Shown here one piece after another: positions 39,975-48,602 of a stretch of DNA of 64,000 nt. The notes under the pieces were generated by a model that was given only the letters and a program-made list of their open reading frames with translations, was not told the origin of the DNA and searched no databases. Within the stretch, counting starts at the first letter, position 1, and every line of letters starts with the position of its first letter. This stretch comes from Streptomyces sp. H27-H1 (GTDB lineage Bacteria > Actinomycetota > Actinomycetes > Streptomycetales > Streptomycetaceae), in assembly GCF_026627445.1 (NCBI RefSeq), contig NZ_JAPNLJ010000027.1, positions 1-64,000 of the forward strand, read 5' to 3'. Both the position numbers and the translations under genes were made by a program.

Positions 39975-40231
39975 GGAGCGTAGGGGGCGCCAGGGCCTGT
40001 CGATAGAGGATCGAAAGGGGCTCAGAAGCGAGGCGAATCGACGTCGCGACGCGTGGCCGTGGAGGTGGCGCGTGGCCGTGGAGGTGCGGCGGAGTCCTGT
40101 GGAATCCGCAGTTCGGGATGTGTAATGTGCCGCTCTAGCATTGCTGCGACGCTGGCCTGCTCGGTTCCGAGGTGGGCCGCCCCCACCTACCCCCGTCGAT
40201 CGCGATCTCGACCAGGAAGTGTCAAACCGCC

Positions 40232-40720
40232 ATGAATCCACTGCCCGGTGACCTTTTCGCCCGCCGGCTTCGCCAAGAGCGCGAACGCCTTGGCATCAGC
40301 CAGGCAGAGCTAGCGCGCCGTATGGCCGCACTGCTTGGCACGAACGTTGACTCCACCGCCATCACGCGCATCGAGCAGCAGACCCGTGCGGTCAGGCTCG
40401 ACGAGGCGGTCACCGCTGCCGAGGCTCTCGGGGTTCCGCTGATCACACTGGTCAGCGCCAACTACGCCCGGGAAAACGAGGCTGAGATCCAGAAACAGCT
40501 CGCCGAGCTCGCCATCGCCGAGCAGGAGCAGGAGAGGCTGCGGCAGAAGATCCACCGGATCACCCAGACCATCCAGCAACTCTCCGCCGAGCGGGAGTCC
40601 TTCCGCTCTCACGCGCTGAGCGTCAACCCTGAAACCGCCGGCGACCACGAGCTCGACCCTGAGCCCCAGGCCTCTCTCGATGTCCGGATGCGTGTTGTCC
40701 GCAACAAGCCAGCCGGATAG
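40232..40720 (+). CDS. XRE-family regulator of the transfer block
   Basis: The 162-residue protein has an N-terminal helix-turn-helix (RRLRQERERLGISQAELARR, then ITRIEQQTR) followed by a charged coiled-coil (about 85-125) that may dimerise it. It is transcribed divergently from the pilin-like gene and the whole minus-strand operon, with palindromic sites between. I infer that it represses or activates transfer. The start at 40232 is chosen because upstream frame is unrelated; the ribosome site AGGAAG lies about 12 bases upstream, which is rather far. Confidence 0.75.
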   Translation: MNPLPGDLFARRLRQERERLGISQAELARRMAALLGTNVDSTAITRIEQQTRAVRLDEAVTAAEALGVPLITLVSANYARENEAEIQKQLAELAIAEQEQERLRQKIHRITQTIQQLSAERESFRSHALSVNPETAGDHELDPEPQASLDVRMRVVRNKPAG

Positions 40721-40739
40721 GGGACAGGCCTAGGCGCAT

Positions 40740-41260
40740 GACGCTGTTGCGGGCGGCCGGGTTGAACTTCCGGTCGCAGACGTTCACCGTCTTGGTTTCC
40801 GCCACCGGCCGGCCTGCACGATCTCCTCGGTGCTCGCGCCGTTCCGCCTTGTCCGGGTCACATGACCAGCCCGCAGACTGTGGAAGTCGTACGCCGACGG
40901 ATCCCTCCCGGCCCCTCCCATGTGCCGGTGCGGCATCGCGTGCAGCGCGTCGCCGCTCACGCCGGTCGTGTGGATCCGTGCGTCCCTTCGAGTGGGGGGC
41001 GTCGCCCGCAGCAAGGAGGGGACGACCAAGGTCCGCGCTGCTGATCAGCCCCGCGTGGCCGGCGGCGCCAAGGACGTGCGCGCCGAGTTGGCACCCGTAT
41101 GACCGCCGCATGATCGTCCGCCGACGCGCATGGGCATCTTCTGTAGTAGAGACCGCCACCAATGCGTCCCACCGGTGAACCGTGCACGGCGCGCAGGTCG
41201 ATGGCGCCGGCTCGGACGGCGTGACGTCGGCGTCGAGAAGCGGATTGTCCTGGTCGGCCT
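40740..41260 (-). pseudogene. degraded tyrosine recombinase (integrase) C-terminus
   Basis: Minus-strand pieces in two frames read YDFHSLRAGHVTRTRRNGAS, then EIVQAGRWRKP, and in the shifted frame DRKFNPAARNSVMRLGL. This is the HxLR box and the C-terminal end of tyrosine recombinases, with the expected active-site tyrosine replaced or lost. Another piece (APCTVHRWDALVAV) resembles the mid-domain. At least one frameshift and missing parts make it non-functional. It lies just outside the XRE gene, where an element's integrase would be expected. Confidence 0.5.
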
Positions 41261-41376
41261 TCGGCCGGCCGTGGGCATAGATCCGTCGATCAGATGTAGC
41301 CCCAGGCCGTGCAGGCGCACGGCCGCAGTGTCCCGCACCGCCGAGACTGTCGGGTGGTGCAGATAGGATCGTAGGT

Positions 41377-41538
41377 ATGGGAATTGACTGGGAAAACATA
41401 CTCGGCACAAGCGGGAACGGCCTCGACGAGGCATACGACACCGCGGTCTCCGCGGTCATCTATGGCGAGACCCCGGAGGGCGACCATCAGTCATTCCCAA
41501 TCGGCGAAGAGACCGACGACACGGACGGCCTGCGCTGA
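41377..41538 (+). CDS. possible 53-residue acidic protein
   Basis: A short frame with GC-rich third positions encodes an acidic protein beginning MGIDWENILGTSGNGLDEAY. GTAGGT precedes the ATG. It recalls small acidic proteins on Streptomyces plasmids and phages, but I cannot name a family. It is flanked by pseudogenes on both sides. Confidence 0.4.
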   Translation: MGIDWENILGTSGNGLDEAYDTAVSAVIYGETPEGDHQSFPIGEETDDTDGLR

Positions 41539-41607
41539 CCTGAGGGCGCACACAGAAACTGCCCGATGAGCCGGGGTTCTTGTTGGGCTTGAGCGCGCCA
41601 CGGGTAG

Positions 41608-41790
41608 CGATCAGAGATGTAGTCAATCCGACGCATGAGGAGATGGCCACCTGGGCCTGCGTACCCGGAGTGCAGCCCCCGGTCTCCCAGGACTGGGCCC
41701 GAGCGTTCGGCTCGCTATTCGTGACCTTGGCAGCCGCTGGGCAGTGCCCTTGCGATCAGTTCTTCCCTCGGCTGCCTGCGCCTTCTAGGC
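41608..41790 (+). pseudogene. fragment of a small conserved Streptomyces-type protein
   Basis: A frame containing VNPTHEEMATWACVPGVQPP resembles the N-terminus of small proteins of unknown function I associate with Streptomyces (pattern NPTPEExRxWAY). The similarity fades after about 45 residues, which indicates truncation. Weak call. Confidence 0.25.
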
Positions 41791-42385
41791 GGCAACGCCG
41801 TGCTCATGCGTTTCCGGACGATGCCCGAAGTAACGAGTAGCCGCACGATAGGGCTTGGGATGTGCTGGCCTGGCGCTTCGACTCAGGGGTGCATCGGCAG
41901 GCCGTTGCGCGGACACGGTCGGGTTCCACGCTCGGCCTGCTGCCGGTTGGGCGCTTGGCGCTGCGGTCGGAGACCAGGGCGTCGATTGCGGCGATGACCT
42001 CGGGCAGGTCGTCGCGCTCGCCGGTCCAGCGTTGTAGCGACCGTCACTGCTCGACCTCTGTGTTGGCATGCTCGACCGTGATCCGCCGTTGGGGTTCGCG
42101 GCGGAACGCATGGCCGTAGAAGTTGCGCTCGGACGGCCCGGCGTCCGTCGCTGGCTTCCTCGGTGGGGCGCTGACCTGGCCGGGGAAGTCGCGGGCCAGG
42201 CCGGCATAGCCGGAATCGACTTCGGCTTTCACGTTCGGGTGCAGACGCAACTGCTCCTCGCGGCCTTCGGTGCGTACTGCAGTGACATCGTGCGTCCGGC
42301 CTGGGCGGATCGCCCCGAGCCACAGCTCCCGACCCTGCTCGTCGCTGATCATCGTGACTTTCTCGGTGTTCCGCACAGGGCTGAA
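41790..42385 (-). pseudogene. IS5-type DDE transposase fragment, frameshifted
   Basis: Minus-strand frame 42376-42044 reads VTMISDEQGRELWLGAIRPG, then THDVTAVRTEG, AEVDSGYAGLARDFPG and RITVEHANTEVEQ. These match the catalytic core of IS5/IS427-like transposases (DDE segments around THD and DxGY, and the E region EH-x-N). A stop and a frame change follow (RWTGERDDLPEVIAAIDAL in another frame), and the N-terminal domain is missing. Confidence 0.6.
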
Positions 42386-42494
42386 TCAGAACAGGCCTCG
42401 CGGGCCCAACGCGACTTCACACCCCAGATGATCCCGCGCGGCTTTTGCCTCGGACACCAGGGCGGCTGCCGGAGCCTGACCACCGACGCCCCGA

Positions 42495-42615
42495 TCATTC
42501 AGGCCCGGGCCGGTGCGCCCATTCCTGGTCGAGGATGCTGAAGACTTCGGAGTCACGCCAACCGTCCCGGATCAGCGCGGTGTGCCGGTGCCGACCCTCG
42601 TGGGTCGCCCGGACG
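42495..42615 (-). pseudogene. GNAT acetyltransferase C-terminal scrap
   Basis: Forty residues ending RDSEVFSILDQEWAHRPGPE resemble the last helix-strand of GNAT N-acetyltransferases (pattern RW-x-D-S-x-x-Y-A-x-L-x-x-E-W). Its acetyl-CoA site is missing. It abuts the AraC fragment, so this is a junction of two broken genes. Confidence 0.35.
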
Positions 42616-43071
42616 GCCGTATGTCTCCTCTCCGTCCTGGTCATGGAGCTCCTCGAAGCGGACACGACGGACGAGGCCGACGACGCGTCCGGGACCGTCA
42701 ACGAGACGCTGTCCCGTATCCACGGCTACATCGAAGAGCATCTGATGGACCCGGACCTCTCACCGGAGTCGATCGCACGCGCCCACCACATCTCCCTCCG
42801 GTACCTGCAGAAGCTCTTCCAGAACGACGGCAGCACGGTGAGCCAATGGGTGCGGCAGCGCAGGCTCGAGTTCTACCGGCTCGAGCTGGGCCGCTCCAAC
42901 CGGAGGATCATCATGGCCGCGGTGGCACACCGCTGGGGCTTCAGCGGCCCCTCGCACTTCAGCCGCACGTTCCGGGGGGCCTACGGTATGAGCCCCAGCG
43001 AGTGGCAGGCGCTGGCGACCTCGGCCTTCGCATCGACGACTGCCGGCACCCAGGACGATCGAAGGCGCTGA
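42616..43071 (+). pseudogene. AraC-family regulator, 5'-truncated
   Basis: The frame encodes the complete AraC/XylS DNA-binding domain: SRIHGYIEEHLMDPDLSPES, then IARAHHISLRYLQKLF (first HTH), and VAHRWGFSGPSHFSRTFRGA (second HTH), then YGMSPSEW. Upstream, the usual ligand-binding or cupin domain of about 180 residues is replaced by unrelated sequence from the GNAT scrap. It might still bind DNA if translated from an internal start, but looks like a remnant. Confidence 0.6.
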
Positions 43072-43241
43072 GACGCGTGTGCACTGTCATGACAGCGCGG
43101 ATGCGCGCACGTACAAGAGGTGCCACTTCCACGGCTCTACCGTGAGTAACCGTCACGCGGACCTCTTGCCGCACTCCGGGCCGCGCCCTGACCGCTGTGA
43201 CGACGCCCCACACGTGGCCCGACACCGAGAAGCGAACTCGC

Positions 43242-43951
43242 ATGACCCGCCCCGCCGTCGTCCTCGTGCACGGTGCCTTCGCCGACGCGACAGGCTGGAT
43301 AGGCGCCATCTCGGAACTGCGGAGCAGCGGTATCCCGGTGATCGCTCCGTCGAACCCGCTGCGGGGGCTGACGTCGGACGCCGCCTACATCACCTCCGTC
43401 CTCGCGCAGGTCGACGGCCCGGCCGTACTCGTCGGCCACTCCTACGGCGGTGCGCTGATCACCGTGGCCGGCGCAGCGGATGACGTCGTCGCGCTCGTCT
43501 ACGTGGCCGCTTACGTGCCCCACGAGGGCGAGAGCCTCGACCAGCTCCAAGGGAGGTTCCCCGAGTCCCCGCTGACGGGCCACCTGAAGGAGTGGACGTA
43601 CCCGCTCCTCGACGGCGACTCGGCGGTCGAGGTCACCATCGAGGAGACGGCCTTTCCCTCCTCTTCGCGGCGGACGTGCCCGAGGACGTCGCCGGTGTCC
43701 TGACAGCGACCCAACGCCCGGTCGTCACGGCCGCCTTCACCGAGACCGCGTCCGCGGCGGCCTGGCGGACCAAGCAGTCCTGGGCCCTGGTGGCCGGGGC
43801 AGACCGCACGATCAGCCCCGAGGTCCAGCGCTTCGGCGCCGCACGGGTCGGCGTCGTCGTCGAACTCCCGCGCGCCTCCCACGCCGTCGCCCTCTCCGAG
43901 CCCACACGGGTCGCCGACCTGATCAGAGACGGGGTACGGGCGACGATCTGA
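43242..43951 (+). pseudogene. alpha/beta hydrolase with a frameshift
   Basis: The first 150 codons encode an alpha/beta hydrolase: VVLVHGAFADATGW (oxyanion loop), VLVGHSYGGALIT (nucleophile elbow GHSYGG). Near 43650 the frame shifts by one base, and the remainder (LLFAADVPEDVAGVL, then AWRTKQSWALVAGADRTISP and the catalytic-His region ASHAVALSEP) continues in another frame to 43951. One indel would restore a normal protein of about 235 residues, so the lesion may be recent or a sequencing error. Confidence 0.65.
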
Positions 43952-44290
43952 CCGACCGACCTCCGCGACGACAGGAGCGGGACCGGGCCAGTCGGGGTGC
44001 CACCCCTGCGCGGTTCTCTGGCCCCCATGGAGCTCGGCGCCACGTCAGACGGGCTTCCCGTGCGATATGGGGCCCTGTTTGCCCGACTGGGGCCGATAAG
44101 AAGCGTCAGCGTGCTGTCCATACTGCCCACTCCGCACGTAACGCACACCAGCAGCCTGTCCTATTTGCGTCATGCGGGTCGCTGACCTGGAGTTTTTCTT
44201 TCACCTGTTTTTGATAGACCTTATTTCTGGGACGCACCACGTGGAGTGCGTGGCGATCCTGGAGCCGGTGAAGAAGGACGCCTGATGGGG

Positions 44291-44323
44291 GCTACGGAAC
44301 CGGGGAATGCTCGGTTCCGTAGC
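44291..44323. terminator. hairpin upstream of the IS110 fragment
   Basis: GCTACGGAACCG and CGGTTCCGTAGC form a perfect 12-pair stem with a 9-base loop. A short coding scrap ending GAT-CCT-GGA to TGA (about 44244-44284) precedes it. From 43952 to 44290 I see no gene. Confidence 0.5.
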
Positions 44324-44496
44324 CGCCAGCGGGTGAGCACTTTCGACGCCGGAGCCTTCGAGCTCTGAGGTCAGACCGTGCCCTTGCTGGTCGGCCGGGA
44401 GGCCAGACCGCTGATGGGGTGGCGTGCCCCCCTTCGGGGCGTGAGCACTGGATCCATTAGGCCGCGTGCCGTGCCTTCCGCAGGCTGCACCGCTGG

Positions 44497-44970
44497 GTGA
44501 AGTACGCGACTGGGGAGGGTCTGTTGCTGCTGATCGGTGATGACTGGGCCGAGGATCACCACCATGTCGAGGTCCAGGACGAGAGCGGTCGGAAGCTGGC
44601 CGCCGCGAACCTGCCCGAAGGAGTGGCGGGCATCGCGAAACTGCATGAACTCGTTGCCCGCCACGGCGGTGAGGGCCTGGATCCGGGCGAGGTCGTGGTC
44701 GGGATCGAGACCGTCCGCGGCTCGTGGGTGCAGGCCCTGATCGCCTCCGGCTACCAGGTGTTCGCGATCAACCCCCGGCAGGTCAACCGCTTCAAGGAAC
44801 GGTATGGCTCCTCCGGAGCGAAGAGCGACAAGGGTGACGCGCACGCGCTCGCCGACATGGTTCGCATCGACCGGGCCCAGCTGCGGCCGGTGGCTGGTGA
44901 CAGCGAGCACGCCCAGGCCGTCAAGGTCGTCGCCCGTGCCCACCAGACCCTCATCGCCCGCAAACTACGC
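44497..44970 (+). pseudogene. IS110-family transposase, C-terminally truncated
   Basis: The N-terminal 158 residues carry the DEDD (RuvC-like) catalytic domain of IS110: IGDDWAEDHHHVEVQD with the first Asp, VVVGIETVRGSWVQ with the Glu, FAINPRQVNRFKERY and SGAKSDKGDAHALADM with the last two Asps. The sequence then runs straight into the reverse complement of a DUF262 gene, and the transposase_20 C-terminal domain is absent. It cannot be active. Confidence 0.75.
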
Positions 44971-44979
44971 CGGCACCAG

Positions 44980-45546
44980 CCCCATCACCGGGGCCTCCGG
45001 CAAAAGCCACACCTGCGGGGCCGCCGGATCGTCGGCGGCGACGAGCTTGCGGCGGAAGAAGTTGTAGGCGTTGGTGACGCTGCCCCCGGCGGCGGACATC
45101 TGCTTCGGGCCGCGGATGTGCGCGGCGAACTGGGACCGGTCGGCTTGAGTGGGCAGGAGCCGGAAGTGGTCGTCTCCGGTCTTGCGCTTGTTGATGAGGT
45201 ATTCCTCGTTGATGCGCTCGGCCTCGTCGGGCTGCGCGTCCACGATGTGGTCACGGAGGGCCGCCAAGGCGAGGGACAGCGTGGTCAGCCGCTGCTGACC
45301 GTCCACGACGAGCCAGCGGGGAAAGGTGACCTCGTTCTGCGGAGATGGTGCGAGGACGACAGAGCCGAGGAAGTGCGTGCTCGCCCCGGCTTCGCCTTCC
45401 AGCAGCTCGGCTTGTTCCAGGACGTCGCTCCACAGCTGACTCAGCTGCTTCTCCGTCCAGGAGTACGTCCGCTGGTACAACGGCACCTGGAACTGCTGTG
45501 CTCTTCCCTGTACGAGATCAGCGAACAGTGTCTCCTTCGCCTGCAT
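44980..45546 (-). pseudogene. DUF262 (GmrS-type) restriction gene, 3'-truncated
   Basis: The first 188 residues match the DUF262 domain of GmrSD type IV restriction systems: FQVPLYQRTYSWTEKQLSQL (N-terminal binding motif YQRxYxW), FLGSVVLAP and VVDGQQRLTTLSLALAAL, the DGQQR nucleotide-binding motif. The normal protein has over 500 residues, with a DUF1524 HNH nuclease part that is missing here because an IS110 fragment abuts it at about 44977. A remnant of a modified-DNA defence gene. Confidence 0.7.
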
Positions 45547-45795
45547 TGCTCCCCCATGGCTGGTGATCCGGACGTGGCGGCATGAGGGACCCTATGGCTT
45601 GCTCCGCTCACAGGTGCGGTGTTGCGCAGGACAGCCGACGACCCTGTGCCTGCTGTCAGGGCCGACGAATGCCGGGGAATATGGAGATCGCTCTGACGAG
45701 TCCGGCGCACGGAGCGTGATCAAGAGTCGACGCGAATCGGTCAAGTACTTTCGTCCCTGCCGATCATGGACGGAGGTCCGGGAGAATGGCCGGCG
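45547..45795. other. 250-base gap before the Wadjet operon
   Basis: Contains no gene I can recognise; it probably holds the jetA promoter. The base composition is lower in GC than the operon that follows. Confidence 0.4.
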
Positions 45796-47358
45796 ATGGA
45801 CATGACTTCTCCGCGTCCGGCAGGCCCGCCGGACGGGTACGGGCCCTTCGCGCATCTCACCGTCCCGAACGTGCTGCTGTACCGGCAGGTGATGCGTGCC
45901 TTCCTCGTGGCCAAAGAGCGGTTCGCCGTGCATCTGCGGCCCGAGGACGTCTACGCCGCAGTGCCCGCCGCCGTACGGCCCGGCGAGCTGGAGGGTGTCG
46001 TCGGCGCGCTGGACAAGCTGGTCGCGTGGGGAAATCTGCGGGCCGACCCGGACACCGGGCGGGTCACGGCCGTCGAGGACTTCTACCGGAAGCGGTTCAT
46101 CTACCAGCTCACCCGGGAGGGCGAGGCGGCCGAGGAGGCCCTGTCCGCCTACGACGAGGCACTCGGGCGGCGGGGCGCGCTCCAGGCCGTCGCGCTGCAC
46201 GACATCGTCACCCAGTTGCGCGCACTTCTTGTACTGGCGGCCGGGGACGAGCCGGATCCGGCCAAGACGCATCTCGCGCTGGACGGGCTCGCCAGTCGGT
46301 TCGGGGCGCTGGCCGACAACGCGCGGGCCTTCATGGGCTCACTCCAGCGCACCATCGACCTCCACGACGTGGGGGAGGAGGTCTTCCTCGCCTACAAGGA
46401 CCAGCTCATCCAGTACCTGGAGCGGTTCATCCAGGACCTGATCACCCTCGGCGGCCGCGTCGCCCGGCTGATCCTGGAGCTGGAGGAGGGTGGCAGCATA
46501 GAGGCGCTGCTGCGGGCCGCCGCCACCCGCGAGGCCGCCGATGCCACGCCGCAGGAGGCCGCGTACGCCGAGCAGGCCGCGTACGAGAGGTGGGCCGGAC
46601 GGTGGGCCGGGCTGGCGGCCTGGTTCCTCAGCCGGGACGGCCGGGAATCGCAGGCGCGGCTGTTGCGCGGCCGGGCCCTCGGGGCAGTGCCCCAACTGCT
46701 GGCCGTCGTGCGGTCGTTGAACGAGCGACGGGCCGGTCGTTCCGACAGGTCCGCTGATTTTCGTACGCTCGCCCGTTGGTTCGCCGAGGCTCCCGACGAC
46801 GACGCCCGGCACCGGCTGTGGCGCACCGCCTTCGGGCTGTACCCGGCCCGCCACCTCACGGTGGATGCCGAGACCCTGGCCGCCCGGCTCGCCCGGCCAG
46901 CTCCCGCGTCCACCTCATGGGCCGACGCCGAGCCACTGCGCATCAGCCCGCAGCTGCGCCGTACCGGCAGCTATGAGCGGCGCGGCAAGCCACGCAAGGT
47001 GGAGGACCGCCAGGAAGCGCGCCGCCGGCTCGCCGAGGTGGCCGTCAAGCAGGCCGCGGAGATCACGGCCGCGCGGGCCCGGCTCGTCACCGACGGCGTC
47101 ACCCGGCTGTCGGGGATCGGAGAGCTCGATCCCGTCAGCTTCCGGCTCTTCCTCCAGCTCCTCGGGGATGCCCTGGCCACCTGGCGGCCCGGGATGACGC
47201 ACACGGTGGCCACCAGCAACGACGGATCCATGGAGATTCGGCTCGCTGTCCTGGCCGATGGATCCGCGGCCGAGGTCCGCACGCCGGGCGGCACCTTTCG
47301 CGGCCCTGACCACACCATCGAGATCATTGATCTGGCGGAAGGAGGCGACGGACGATGA
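45796..47358 (+). CDS. jetA: Wadjet JetA (DUF2397, MukF-like kleisin)
   Basis: The 520-residue protein belongs by sequence and position to the DUF2397/TIGR02677 family: an N-terminal winged-helix-like region (VLLYRQVMRAFLVAKERFAV), a long middle helical bundle (SLQRTIDLHDVGEEVFLAYK) and a C-terminal winged-helix region. JetA is the kleisin that closes the JetC SMC dimer in Wadjet, which senses and cleaves closed circular plasmids. I chose the ATG at 45796; one at 45766 is possible. The gene overlaps jetB by 4 bases (ATGA). It is the first of four coupled genes. Confidence 0.9.
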   Translation: MDMTSPRPAGPPDGYGPFAHLTVPNVLLYRQVMRAFLVAKERFAVHLRPEDVYAAVPAAVRPGELEGVVGALDKLVAWGNLRADPDTGRVTAVEDFYRKRFIYQLTREGEAAEEALSAYDEALGRRGALQAVALHDIVTQLRALLVLAAGDEPDPAKTHLALDGLASRFGALADNARAFMGSLQRTIDLHDVGEEVFLAYKDQLIQYLERFIQDLITLGGRVARLILELEEGGSIEALLRAAATREAADATPQEAAYAEQAAYERWAGRWAGLAAWFLSRDGRESQARLLRGRALGAVPQLLAVVRSLNERRAGRSDRSADFRTLARWFAEAPDDDARHRLWRTAFGLYPARHLTVDAETLAARLARPAPASTSWADAEPLRISPQLRRTGSYERRGKPRKVEDRQEARRRLAEVAVKQAAEITAARARLVTDGVTRLSGIGELDPVSFRLFLQLLGDALATWRPGMTHTVATSNDGSMEIRLAVLADGSAAEVRTPGGTFRGPDHTIEIIDLAEGGDGR

Positions 47359-48602
47359 GTACCCCGCTCGCCGAAGTACTGGACGGGCAGCATGCCGCCG
47401 AACTACGCAAGGCCGCCCGCGCTCTGCTGAAGCAGCCTCTGCTGCTCGCCGGCGGCGCGTACGCCGACGAGTTCCGTCTGGTCCGGCGGCACGCATCCGA
47501 CCTGCGCGAGTGGTTCGACCGCAACACCGGCTGGTCCCTCCAGGTCGACGCCGAGACCGCCCGGCTGGGCAAGATCCCGGCGCATCTCGCCGATGCCACC
47601 CATCCGGCGCGCGAGGCCACACGCAGCGCCGCTCCTTTCACCCGCCGGCGGTACGTCCTGCTCTGTCTCGCCCTCGCGGCCCTCGAACGCGGTGAGGCGC
47701 AGATCGCCCTCGGCCGTCTCGCCGACCAGGTCGTCCTCGATGCCGCCGATCCCCAGCTGGCCGCTACCGGCATCCAGTTCACCCTGGACCGCCGCGACGA
47801 GCGCCTCGACCTGGCGGCCGTCGTACGCCTCCTGCTCAGCCTCGGAGTGCTGCGGCGCGTCGCCGGTGACGAAGAGGCGTACGTCAGTGGGGCCGGAGAC
47901 GTCCTCTACGACGTGGAACGGCGGGTGCTCGCCGGGCTGCTCGCGACGAGGCGCGGCCCCTCCACGGTCCGGGCCGCGGCTCTGGACGAGCGGCTCGTCG
48001 AGCTCACCGCCGAAACGGCCCTCGATAGTGATGACCTGCGCTTCCGCGCGATGCGCCGCTCGCTGACCCGCCGACTGCTGGACGACCCCGTGCTCTATTA
48101 CGACGAGCTGACCGACGCCGAGCTGGGCTACCTCACGCGCCAGCGCGGTTTCCTCACCGCGCGGATCACCGAACTGACGGGCCTGGTGGCCGAGGTCAGG
48201 GCCGAGGGCATCGCCATGGTGGACCCCGACGACGATCTCACCGACGTCCGCATGCCGGAATCGGGAACCCACGGTCACGTGACCCTGCTCCTCGCCGAGT
48301 ACCTCACGAGAGCCGAAGGGCCCGTCGTCTCCACGGCCGACCTCGAACGCCATGTCGCCCGACTGGCCACCGAACACGGCGGTTTCTGGTCCAAGTCGGC
48401 CCGCGAGCCGGGATCCGAGGGTGAGCTCGTGGAGCAGGCCGTCAGCCGGCTCGCCGCCCTGAACCTGGTCTCCCGTACCGCCGAGGGAGTGGTGCCGCGC
48501 CCGGCGCTCGCCCGGTACGCGATCGGCGAGACCGTCGTCCTCGAACCCCGCACAGTCGGCACATCTCAGCTGCCCGCACAGCGAAAGGCCCACCAGCGTT
48601 GA
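47355..48602 (+). CDS. jetB: Wadjet JetB (DUF2398, MukE-like)
   Basis: The 415-residue protein corresponds to DUF2398/TIGR02678. It has two winged-helix-like regions: FTRRRYVLLCLALAALERGE near 95-115, and LLEAE-like sequences near 300. These are characteristic of the KITE subunit that binds the kleisin JetA and regulates the JetC heads. It is translated from an ATG that overlaps the jetA stop by 4 bases, and it overlaps jetC by 4 bases. No sign of damage. Confidence 0.9.
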   Translation: MSTPLAEVLDGQHAAELRKAARALLKQPLLLAGGAYADEFRLVRRHASDLREWFDRNTGWSLQVDAETARLGKIPAHLADATHPAREATRSAAPFTRRRYVLLCLALAALERGEAQIALGRLADQVVLDAADPQLAATGIQFTLDRRDERLDLAAVVRLLLSLGVLRRVAGDEEAYVSGAGDVLYDVERRVLAGLLATRRGPSTVRAAALDERLVELTAETALDSDDLRFRAMRRSLTRRLLDDPVLYYDELTDAELGYLTRQRGFLTARITELTGLVAEVRAEGIAMVDPDDDLTDVRMPESGTHGHVTLLLAEYLTRAEGPVVSTADLERHVARLATEHGGFWSKSAREPGSEGELVEQAVSRLAALNLVSRTAEGVVPRPALARYAIGETVVLEPRTVGTSQLPAQRKAHQR

